A DNA stretch of 64,000 bases, taken from positions 1,450,001 through 1,514,000 of the forward strand of contig BSDZ01000116.1 of assembly GCA_030268105.1 (NCBI GenBank), read 5' to 3'. Below are positions 50,701 through 61,265 of the stretch, in pieces. The first letter of the stretch is position 1; each line of letters begins with the position of its first letter. Position numbers and translations under genes: made by a program. The notes beneath the pieces were generated by a model, which saw only the letters and a program-made list of their open reading frames with translations, was not told the DNA's origin and did not search any database. The DNA comes from Volvox africanus. Taxonomy: Eukaryota > Chlorophyta > Chlorophyceae > Chlamydomonadales > Volvocaceae.

Positions 50701-50874
50701 GTAACTTCCGGTTTCTTCCCTCGCACTTGCCAACAGAATCCGGTGGTGGTTTTGGACGAGGCGGCTGTGGTGGATGGCACCGGTGCGCGGATTATGACGG
50801 CCGACGAGGCGGTGGAGGTGCTCGAGGCTGAGGACGCGCCGTCGCCACAGCCAATGGCGGCGGAGGTGAGGTGA
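44066..50874 (+). CDS. CLPX: ATP-dependent Clp protease ATPase subunit ClpX, mitochondrial
   Basis: Exons: 44066-44155, 44450-44602, 45027-45149, 45502-45579, 46623-46866, 47437-47669, 48190-48240, 48802-48951, 49199-49261, 49434-49538, 49863-50003, 50162-50395, 50737-50874; about 600 residues. The start [20 protein letters not shown] looks like a mitochondrial presequence. The second exon is less certain, and a His/Gln-rich stretch at 44696 onward could be an extra exon. AAA+ features: [20 protein letters not shown], Walker A GPTGSGKT, pore-loop GYVGDD, Walker B IVYIDEID, sensor 1 region ILFIVGGAF, ClpP-docking loop as LGF (SLGFGNK), arginine finger region PEFVGRLP, and sensor 2 GTRGLR. The N-terminal zinc-binding domain of bacterial ClpX is not visible. 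The fifth exon inserts a His-rich segment before Walker A. ClpX unfolds substrates for ClpP in the mitochondrial matrix. Confidence 0.95.
45580..45740 (+). repeat. G-rich purine minisatellite in ClpX intron
   Basis: Imperfect repeats of GAGGAGCTGGCGGGGAG-type units directly after the donor of the exon ending at 45579. G runs of 3-8 are frequent enough to allow G-quadruplexes in the transcript. Confidence 0.8.
48952..49085 (+). repeat. G-rich minisatellite in ClpX intron
   Basis: Imperfect repeats of GGGGCAAGGGGTCGGGGAGG start right at the donor after the exon ending at 48951. Confidence 0.85.
50402..50665 (+). repeat. G-rich minisatellite in last ClpX intron
   Basis: Imperfect units of GGTGAGGGGTGGCGGGTGGG-type sequence fill most of intron 50396-50736. 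Confidence 0.85.
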
Positions 50875-53800
50875 ATTTGGTCCCTCAATGACCCATGGGT
50901 CATGGAGCTTTGGATGGCAGTTCTTTTCGCCCGCTGACATGGGTTTGGGTTTTGCCTGACCGCACCGTCTGATCAACACCGTCCGTCCGTTCTCACAAAG
51001 CGACGAGGATCTGTACGGCAAGAGGGGCATTGGCACGCATTTCCTCGTACATTCGCTCGGTCAATTCCCTGCGAGCTCGACTTTTCGGGGGGGGGAGGGG
51101 AGGTGTGAAGTCGGGAAGTCGACTGTTTCGCAATAGGGTTTACCATTTGGCTTGTGAGTGTATGGAGGGCGGGAGAGATGACGATGACGGCTAAAGAGCT
51201 GCTGACCCATGGGTCCATGTCAATATTGGACCTCACCGACCCGTGGGTCACATAGAGCTTATTGTGCTTATTATGGATTTGTGACATGAGAGAGCACGAG
51301 CGCGGTAGAGGTGGGGGAAAACACCCACTCCAGGGATGGTAACTGTTGAAGCTCTTCGGAATAATTTCTGGGGAAGGCAGACGGGCAAACGCCTGCATCC
51401 AAGCAGTCACAGCAGCGGCGGCGGCGGCGGCAGTAGCTGTCGCCGCCACCGCAGTAGAAGTGGTTTGTACAATCGCAAGATATGCAGCAGGGCTGCGGAA
51501 GATCCATTTTCCACCTCCTTTAGGAGGGCTAAGCGTACGCACGCGACACGTCCTGTACGGCAGTGTTGTACATTAATGTTGTACGTTCTTTGTACGTGCA
51601 TTTGTGTATTATGAGGTAGATGTTGCGGCGGCGCAGCGCGCGCGCTATGGGTTGGCGGTCTCGGAGCTGGATTGCCGGTGCATTGTACGGGAGGATCGAA
51701 GGGGTGATGGATGTGTAGGAGGAAGGGGGAAGGGGGGAAGGGGAGGAAGGGGTTTTATTCAGTTATCCGTTTGGAGGGGCGATTTTATCCGTGGATTTCA
51801 ATCTTCACAAAGCCGAGGTTGGGGAGCGGTTGACGGTTGTTGGCTATCACGTTTTTTGTCGGTTACCACCGTTGTCGATGCATCATATGCATGGTTCATG
51901 TTGTCGGTTATAGTGGTTACATCGTCGTTTATGGCCGTGGATGGTATGAGTCAGCTGGCGGTAAGGGGTTTGCTGATAAGTACCCAACAAGTATGTACAG
52001 CTGCCGTATGATTAGGAGTTTTCGCCTGGAAACGTGCGTGTGTGTATTTGTGTTTTTGTGTGCGGTATGTTGAAGGTGAAGCTGGGAGTAGAAGGCGACG
52101 AAGGAATTGTTGAGAGCAGCTTATCTGAAGCCATGACTTCCCCACAACACCATCCTCCTCTCCGCTCTCTCGTACACAACTGCTACAGTTCCGAGGCCTG
52201 CAGCTACAGCTTTCGTGTCTTTGCCTTCCTCCCCCTCCCCCAGCCTCCTTTCCCCCTCCTCCCCTCCCTCGTGTCGTCCACCAGCAGCCGGTGATCCATT
52301 GGGAGCTTGACTTGATCACCAGCTGCCGAGGACGGGGGGTGGGAAATCGGCATCAGTTGCTGCTGTTGTCACCAGTTACTGGAAGGAAGGAAAAGGTAGC
52401 TTGAACGAGGATAGTCGTTGGTCGTTGGTCGTTCGTCTAGCAGTCCAATCGTTGTCATCATCGTAGCCATTTCTGCCAGCGCTTTACAGTGTCCTGGCAG
52501 TACCGTCCGTACGTCTTTCCAGACGGCGAATGATAATTTTCGGCAATCTGGATCTGGATATGGATCGAGTTGGTCTGAAAGATGCGGGGACTGGGGTTTG
52601 GGTGGGGGAACGTGGACCTGGTCGTACGATCCGATGATGCTGTGTGTATATACGTGCTGTGTTTGCGTTCGTGTGTGTTTGCGGGACAGGGGGACGTAAG
52701 AATATACTGTACAATTATCGCGACGGCGGTTAAGGGTACACTTGCTGTAGTACTTTCTCTACCATTCTCCGTACATGTTGTCGTGCGCGTTTCCGTACGT
52801 GCGTGGGTAAATTTAGAGAGGTTTTGGTATCATTCGTTGCTGTCATCTTCCCCCAGCCTCCCCCTCCCCAAACTGCGGAGAAGCGGGTAGGAGGGAGGAA
52901 GGTGTGGACGCATGGCCATAAGGCTGCAATTTCGATACGGAATCGTGGTACGGCAGTACGAAATCGGTTGCACACCGCCAGCGTGCACAGTTATATTGGG
53001 AGGACGAAGGCTAAGTGTACGTGCACGCGTGCATGTACACATACACACACGCACGTATCCTAGGTATGTGACGGCGCTCCAGAGAAGTGCATGGGGAGCA
53101 GGCACATGTCGTACGACTGCATCATAGGTACGGTACGACGGGCATCTTTCGGTGTTGGTCGCCGCCGTACGTACGATATTGTGATGCATGGCTGATTGGC
53201 GAACTACAGAAGTTTCTGTACGGCAGCAACCATGCGTGCAACTATCGTACCAGCGATGCGACCCCCGTCTGCAGTATTTATGGTATTTCATTATAAGGCC
53301 CATCTTGTGTCCAATGTCGTTTCGATTGTATCTGGGCCTTTGCGGTGGCGTCGCGCCAGCGGTGTAGTGCTTTGTACGTCACACGGTACGTGTGTGTATG
53401 TGTTTGTGTCCGATGTCGTATATGTACGAACAGTGTAAATGTCTGTCACCTGACAAGATACGAGCGCTTGTGAAACTGACAAGTAAACAAGGAGTTTCTT
53501 TATGTAAGTAAAAAACCACCCGAGTGGGTCTCTGTGCCTTTTATACAGTAAACAAGGTATAAGTAAATGTACGTGTGTGTATGTGTGTACAGCTGTACGG
53601 CTGTATGTGCCATCGTTTCCTTCCCCTTCCCCTTCCCCTGCCCAGTTCGATTAGCAACGCCTACCGGGGGACTGGACCCATGAGGGATTAGTCATGGGGC
53701 AAGGATCAAACAATTGTCGTACATTGTATGATTGTATGATTTGTACATACATGTTGTCGGACGTCAGTGCCATCGATTATTGCAGCTTACTTGATTTTGA

Positions 53801-55582
53801 TTTTTATGCGGCAATGTCACATGGCTCCCAATATGTTAAATAATGGCAACTTCCTGACGACAGCATGAACAATTGGTGACAGCACTTGGTTGGCAGCAGA
53901 CAGACATGATATCAGCTATCTCATTCGTACAGCGCTGCAAACCCTAAGTCTGATCGAAAGGAGTGGATGTCACAACATACACGTCGCGGTACTCCTCATA
54001 TTTCCTTTTTGCCGAATACGTTTATACGTACGAATTGTACGAACTATATTCGTTTCCACATCAGTAAGTCGTGACGACACGGATTAGACCGGCGGATTGC
54101 TATTTTGAACCTCGAAGACGCGCACCGCACGTCTGTGTGTGATGGGGAACACAACCGGGGAGTTTGGAAGGTGTATGTGTATGTGTAGGTGTATGTGTGT
54201 GTGCGGAGAGAGGGGAAAGAGAATTTCAGGGTTCGAGTTGGGCTCGCACCTAGCGGGGGCCCCACAAGGGGTTCCGTTCGGAATGAATCGATCCCCGTCT
54301 CGGTGCGCCTGAGGTAAACCTGGTAAATGGTGATTCGCTGATCCGTCACGTTATTTGACGAGCGATTCGATTCATATGTGTGTAGGATAGGGGGGTACAT
54401 CACCCGTGGCCACTAACCTGGCAGTCCCTACCTTCCCCGGTGTTTCGGGGCACCCTCATCCAGTCTCCCATGCCGACTTCTCCGAAATCAGTGGTTTTCC
54501 CAGGTTCAGCACCCACCACCAGCATCCAGCGGAATCTGCCGAAACAACTAAGGCGTCAACTCCGCTACTGGTCAGCTCGCAGGTCACTGTAATTGGGGTC
54601 GTCACCGTCCATCGACATGGGGGCACCCTGCCCTTAACTATAGGGTCTTTTGGCCCGCTTTCGGCCGGGGTAGAATCTGGAACTCCAGGGGCATATTAGT
54701 CGTGCCACAACAGTCGTGCCTGAACACGATTCATATGTGAGGGTTTCTGCCATTCGTTGCTTTTCCCAACTGCCATCCGAATAAATAAACGCGTGGTTGT
54801 GTGTTGGGGACTGTGGGAGGGCTGGGCTGGGCACTGAAACGATTTAAGGGTTTTGTGAAGAATGTTACTTGTTCTTGATCTCTATCTCTCATTCGCAAGG
54901 GCTACCGCTTTATGTCGTAGTCGGTACGAAGAAAACGTGTACCTTCGATACCCTTCTGCAAGCCCAGGTATGTCAACTGGAAGCTGGCATAAATGGAAGT
55001 GGAGTGAGTCATATTCGCCATGGTAAAATCAACTTCAATGGGTGTGCGGAATGTAATCTGCTGGACACAATCGCAGGCATGCATGCGGCATGAATATACA
55101 ATTAATAATCCAAGCTGGACCTTAACATTAATTTTAATGTTAACTTTAACATTAATGTAATTACTATTTAACGCGCTCTTGTCAATGATTATAAAGATCG
55201 ACACATTAGTCATAAGAAAGATAACTACATGTCAGATACACCGCCCGCCTTGGCGTTTTCATCCTATCATCTCGGCTTATATTCAGTAGGCATTAGGTTG
55301 CGAAATGTCGTACTGTTTCCAAGTTGCTGAGGCTTGTTCGTTCGTCAGTACAGTACGACACTTTGTAGCCAGGCGAATAAATCACCTATCGTTTTCATAA
55401 CTTCTGCGTTCAAGCGCGCGGCGGAATTTTGGCGGAAGGGATAATACTTGTGGAAGAAAGAGACCTTGCCGGGTCCGTGTTCTGGCCTTGGTGTTTGGGC
55501 AGACGGCAGAGGGTACTCAGGACCGCCCGGGTGTTGACACTTAAGCCACGGTGCAGCACGGTATAGAGGTAGCCTGGCTGCA
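50875..55582. other. Long spacer, no supported gene
   Basis: About 4.7 kb. Many short open frames exist but none has recognisable family sequence or linked splice sites. Recurrent GACCC(A/G)(T/C)GGGTC palindromes occur near 50889, 51203 and 51237. GTAC-rich octamers occur at 51555, 52948 and 53218. A (GGAAGG)n-like purine tract lies at 51715-51755. Confidence 0.45.
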
Positions 55583-56958
55583 ATGGCGACTGCTCTTGTG
55601 TACAATGGCGGTCGCCAGCTCAACACAAACGTTTCTGAGCAGGAGTTCCTGGAGGTAAGGGATGGCGAAAATGTCCCAGTAACCGGCTTGCAAATACTAT
55701 CGTAACCCCACTTGCTGCGCTATCAATATTACAATTATGTATATTACAATCATCTATACGTATGGCTTGATTCCTGTAATGGAAGGGGCCCGCCTGGCAT
55801 GTCCAGACTTTGATGCCGTAGCCGAATCCACTCCCTCTCCTGTCAGATAGAAAACTCAATTGATGTTATCTCTGGTTTTGTTAAGGCGGAGAAGGCGTAC
55901 AATGAGCTGGAGTTGACCGAGGTGGTCACTCCGCAAGCGGATGTGAAGATTATCGAGGAGCTGCTTGGCGTGGCGTCCGGTACCTTCACTGACGTAGGTT
56001 ATTGGAATTATCTTAAATTATTTACGGTAGAAAGTCTGCACTTGTGATTGTGTCCAAGATTCCCATCCCTCGGAACTTGGCCATGGACCTGCGCACTTGC
56101 GGGCAATGCCTGGAGACAAACTTCCTACTCATAGTGATGCAATGAAAAACATTTTATCTTGTGGAGCCGGAATGAGAAACGGCGTGTTCGCGGAATACGT
56201 GGCGCCCACTTGTACAATGTACTGGTAAAGCATGGTGACGGAGGCAAAGCACTCTTCGGATTGCTTTGAGTGCGGCTGTGCTCGCACTCAAAATAGTGCC
56301 ATGTATCCATTCTTGCCTTCCCCAAGAATCTACTCCCAATCAATCTACATCGTGCGCGTTGACCCAAATGCGGTAACCTGCGTGCTGGCAACGCTGTCAT
56401 TGTCCTTCCTTCCTTCCGTTCCTCAACGTCCTTCCCGTCTCGTTCTTTATCAGTTCCTTCCCGTCCGCGACCTCCGCGTCCTCGCTCCACTCCGCAGCAT
56501 CCATCCATCCATCCGTCCAGTCCTGTTAGCCTTCCTGGGTTTCCTGAGAATGCTTCCGCCATAATCATAATGACCCACATCATTCCGCTTAAAATCTCTT
56601 CCCCAAATCCTTAAACGTATTGAATAATGTTGTAGTTTCTATGATAATCGCTCTACTACTTGTGCTCGCCCGCTCGCCCTCCTGACAGTACGGTTTCCGC
56701 ATGAAGGCATCTCCGAATAGCTGCTGCAAGGGCTGCGGGCGCGAGCTGAACTGGCTGGACGTCTGTCACACCGCCCTCAAGGTCCCAGGCCACACGCGCG
56801 AGTTCATTTTGGGCACATTCGAGGGCGAGCATGGCCGTGTCCTGGCACCTCCGTTCCGCCATCTCAACTGTTTCTGCTGCGACACCGTGCAAGATTGCCC
56901 GAGGGAACACATCGTGCGCGGCTACAACTGCAAGGGCTACATGTGCCAGGGCGGTTAA
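55583..56958 (+). CDS. Small cysteine-rich protein, function unknown
   Basis: Exons 55583-55654, 55886-55993 and 56689-56958 join in frame to 149 residues starting MATALVYNGGRQLNTNVSEQ. The middle part is acidic and helical (AEKAYNELELTEVVTP, KIIEELLGVASG). The last 89 residues hold 12 cysteines in pairs: CCKGC, DVC, HLNCFCCDTVQDC, then YNCKGYMC near the end, with HTREFILGTFEGE between. The spacing suggests a structural zinc or disulphide module, but I do not recognise the family. There is no signal peptide or membrane segment. Three in-phase exons with good acceptors and high coding GC support a real gene. Confidence 0.72.
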
Positions 56959-58206
56959 CCGTTAACGACAATCCAATCGCTCTATTATCGGCAAGGCGCG
57001 GTGTGCATAACGACACCTAACGGTATAGTGTACACCTGTCGTAGTACTTAAAGAGAGCGCCTGTGTGATACGTACGATGAATACGACAGGACGATGAATA
57101 CGACAGTACTTCATGTACGGAGTTTGTTACCGACATGCGTGTGTGAAAGCCCAAGTTGCGTCTGAAATATCTTGGGTTTGTGTAGAAGTAGTACAACAGT
57201 ACATTATGTGCACACTTGAATAAGTTGGTTGTATACGAGTAGCATCGAAATAGCGCCAAAGGCTTGTTGTTTTTTGTTCGTTGTTATTACATCCTGGTAG
57301 CGGTTGCTTATAGGGTGTACCGATTAAAGCTCCTGGTGGTAGTTTTATTTCCATTGTGTTTAACAACAAGTGTTCTGTTCACGCGTGAGCGCGCGCGTGA
57401 GCGCGCGTGTGTGTATTTGTGAAGGCCGGCAGGCAGGCATCACCCCAGCACACATCCTCTGCAGCACTCCAACATCGGCGCTGTGTGAGGACTATCCGTA
57501 CTCGCTGATTACTGTTACGTGCCGTTATTAACACACAGAGGAGTTGTGTTGCACACCCAAAAAAGACATGAGAGTCGGCCGCCGGCTGCTGTGTCGTTTT
57601 TGCATTAGGCGAGAGCCTCGAACCCAAGCTGTCACTGCTGGCTGCTGCTGCCGATGCTGCTGCTTCAGCACAGACCCAACGAGCGCGAGCCCGCTGGGCA
57701 GCGTTTCTATTCGCTGTCACGTCACATCCCCTCCTCACGCTGTGATGCGTTATCTTGCTGTAATTATTTCATGATACTATTTTCCTTGTTCATTTTCGCT
57801 CTCTCTAGGGCGCACTTTACATGACATTTTTGCAGTGTATACACTGATGCGGCAGCTACCTGTCTTATCATTACCAGCTAGGGGCATTGCATGTCACACC
57901 TAGAAGTGTGAAGAGAAGCCCCATAGGATCAAGAAAACATCACATTTTGTGAAGTGGGCCCTCAGTTGCTGCGTTTTTGGCTTGGGAAGGCTCTGTCTGG
58001 TTCCGGGTAACAGGTTCCGGGTAACGTTGCAGCCGCCTCAACCGCAGCAGCAGGCCCTCAGGAAAAGGGCGCACATACAACGTGGAAGGGATTCATTCAT
58101 TTAGCAAAGATGCTTCGGATACTTCGATCCTCCCTGGTGCTGTGCAATTCTTGCAAACGCTAAAAAAATTAATAAAGCTTAAAAAAATGACGATGTTTCT
58201 TCATGA
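56959..58206. other. Spacer
   Basis: 3' region of the cysteine-rich gene and upstream DNA. A (GC)n/(GTGC)-rich tract lies at 57381-57413. No convincing gene. Confidence 0.45.
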
Positions 58207-58208
58207 TA

Positions 58209-58265
<57 letters not shown>
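58207..58265 (+). repeat. (GAT)n microsatellite
   Basis: About 19 uninterrupted GAT units, giving poly-Asp or poly-Ile/His frames that are not evidence of coding. Confidence 0.95.
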
Positions 58266-58311
58266 CCTTGATTTATAAACGGAACGGAAAGAGCAGGAAC
58301 AAACCTTGCAC

Positions 58312-58584
58312 AAATTTTGCACGATGCAGTGGATGCGGGCCAGAGCAGATTCTCTGATGCAGGCAAGCAAGGGTGCCGTCACCACGCATCACACACCCGA
58401 GCCGCTCGGGAGGATTAGGTGGGTCTGTTTAACGGCATTTTAACAAAATTTAACCAAATGCCGTTAAACAGACCCACCTAATCCTCCTGAGCGGCTCGGG
58501 TGTGTGATGCGTGGTGACGGCACCCTTGCTTGCCTGCATCAGAGAATCTGCTCTGGCCCGCATCCACTGCATTGTGCAAAATTT
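58312..58584. repeat. Near-perfect 129-bp inverted repeat (long hairpin or foldback element)
   Basis: Left arm 58312-58440 and right arm 58456-58584 are reverse complements with about two mismatches (near 58324/58572 and in the GAGCGGCTCGGG block), separated by a 15-nt AT-rich loop. A transcript would fold into one long duplex like algal microRNA or siRNA precursors. It could equally be a foldback transposable element. It ends about 500 bp upstream of the NLR-like start codon. Confidence 0.9.
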
Positions 58585-59081
58585 GGTATGGCAGTATTCA
58601 AGATTTTATATTTTTTCACTACTCTCTAGGTGCGTTTCAAAAAGTGCAAACTTTGGCAGGGTAACGGTTTGTACTTTCCTTGTTCTGTACTGCGCCCATC
58701 ACCATTCGACAGCGAAAGCCCGGAGTCTCTAAGATGTAAGGCATTTATGGTGGTGAAATCATGTATAACTATTTGTGCCTAAAAATTTTCGGACATTCCT
58801 AAAAAAGCAAAGCTGTGTCAAAGCCGTCACTACAATACGGCGACACTTGGAGCAAAGCAAGGATCATTAGCCAAAAGCATCATTATATAATGACTTAATA
58901 TTTGGTATTATCCTACGCGAAGCAACCTTATCATAAGGAGTTTCTAACACATGAAAGCTTCCTTGCCATGCCTATTTACTTCAATGATATTAACGATGTA
59001 ATCGATATGATATGAAAACTTATGTTATAAACCATATTTATTAAGTCGGTCTATCGCCGTGGTGAACACAACCCTCTTGGC
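58585..59081. promoter_or_regulatory. Upstream region of NLR-like gene
   Basis: AT-rich 497 bp between the hairpin and the start codon. The promoter should lie here. No specific element recognised. Confidence 0.4.
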
Positions 59082-61188
59082 ATGGGCTGCCGACAAAGCA
59101 CATCGGCTGGCTCGGTGGCCGACTCCCGAACCGTCCAGAAGGATGCTGCTTCAGTTGAATCTCAGGATCAAAAAGGTTCTGCGGCTGCAATTGCCAAGGC
59201 AGGTGTTCGGCTGTCCACTGCATTTGCGACCGGAACTTGATAGATGGCCGTGAATACTTAACCCAACACCGACCAACCCACCATTTGGATTTTATCTCAC
59301 GTACCTGATGTAAGTCCATGTGATTCATGAATAAGATCACCTTAAACCGGCCCCCTTAAATCAAATTGCAGAAAGTCGCACTCGCTGGATTTGAAAACAT
59401 CCTCGCTGCAGTGGCGGATATCAAGGACCTGCTGCCGCCCCCAGGTAACCCCCAGGCGCGAATGTTACTACACATGCCAATATTAAACATGATTTCTTGA
59501 CAAAAAATGTTTACTTTGACACACTTTACGCTGGTGTTTATATAGATCCTAGCAATTCCCCTAGTTCTTTTGACTGGTGGCAGCCATCCACTCTGGCGGT
59601 TTGGCAGCATTAGTACCATTTGGCCCCCTTGGCCAATACTGGTCCTTATTTCTTCAGGATAAGTACCAGCCGGTCCAGGGAGCCGGGCACTGACGCCATG
59701 GGCATTGGGTCCGACAGGGGAGAGAGAAGGCCTGGGGGCCCGAACCGCATACACCCAACATATATATCGACATTCGCTACTGCCTGTGGACTTCGCGTTG
59801 GGCTTACAAATTAACGTTTGAAGCTAACTAATTTCAAATCCAAATGACGTCGACCCAAATCCATGATACGTTGCAAGACGCGAACGACGCAAATTGACCC
59901 AAATGGATTCAAATGGACCCAAAAGGACCCAAATGACCGAGATCAGATCAAGAGGATACCATTACGTACGACACTTGTAAGCCGACACACCACAATACCC
60001 TAAAACCCTTGAATGATTGATATTTTCCAGTCTGGTTTTCAATTTCCGAATCTCGTGATCTCTCTCGACGTAACACATAACCATGCGTGGGGCTATTCCC
60101 GCATTCTGCATAAATTGTCACAACAATCCAACCAACCAACCAGAAACGGAATGGATCGTGTTTTGGAAGAGTAATGAATATTAGTTTGTGACGACTGCGT
60201 CGTCAGCCCTACCCGGACGGCATGGTGGTGCGCAGGTGGACCAGCTGCGGCTGTACTGCTGGATGTGATCGCTGTCGTACGCGGCGCTGTGGCTCACCGC
60301 CAAAACCTTGAGGACCTGGCTACCCGCGCCGCCAATCTCATGAAGGTCATTTATCTCAACCAACAGGCCTTACAGGTAACAATGCCGTACATGATGCCGT
60401 ACATATGACAGCACAAGCGACAATGAAAGATAGCCAGGGGTGGTACGGCAAACACTGTCATGCTTTACCCCCATTGAGCGTCGATATGGCAAGAGTACGT
60501 CAAAATTACGGCACCAGTGTTCACTGCCCCTCCATCCAGCTTGCATTTCCCATGCCGCGACTACCTCCCACCAAGTGCAAACCCACAACACCGAAATGTA
60601 AGAGAAACCTATTACTTGGAAAAGCACTTCTTTCAAAAACGTCCGTCTACGTTAACATCTGCTACCTTGTTCGTACACAGGCCAAAAATACGTATAAAGT
60701 CGTACTGGACGACTTCGTCAACTGTCTGGAACGCATTCGTCAGTTTGCTTTAGAATATTCCGGGTCGGGATGGCTCATGCGCATCTGGTGCAGTTTAACG
60801 GACGCGGAGCAGTACGACCAGCTGGTTTCGCAGCTGCAGTCCCTCGTGGCCGACGCCTCTCTGTCTGTGGGTCTCGACACCAACACCCAGGTGGCGGCAG
60901 TGCGACAGGAAATTGAGGACTTAACCGCTTTCGTCAAATCCCAACCCAATTTTAAGGTGAATGTCGCCAGCTGCACGAGAGCACACTAATACTGACAGAG
61001 GGGCTCGAAGGGCTAGAAATCTAACCGAAAAATTGGTTGATTGTTATCCAGTTATATCCAATATTCCCGTTCTGCAATTTAACTGATAGAGAAAAGAGGA
61101 GCAAAGTTTAATGGCTCTTTGGTGTGACCGTTGTCCCTCTGTAATCATTCTCCTGTGTCTCTCTCTCTCTCTCTCTCTCTCCTTCTCT

Positions 61189-61265
<77 letters not shown>

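Noticed and set aside
54222..54310. GGGTTCGAGTT resembling a tRNA T-arm
   Set aside because: No acceptor stem, D-arm or anticodon arm could be folded around it.
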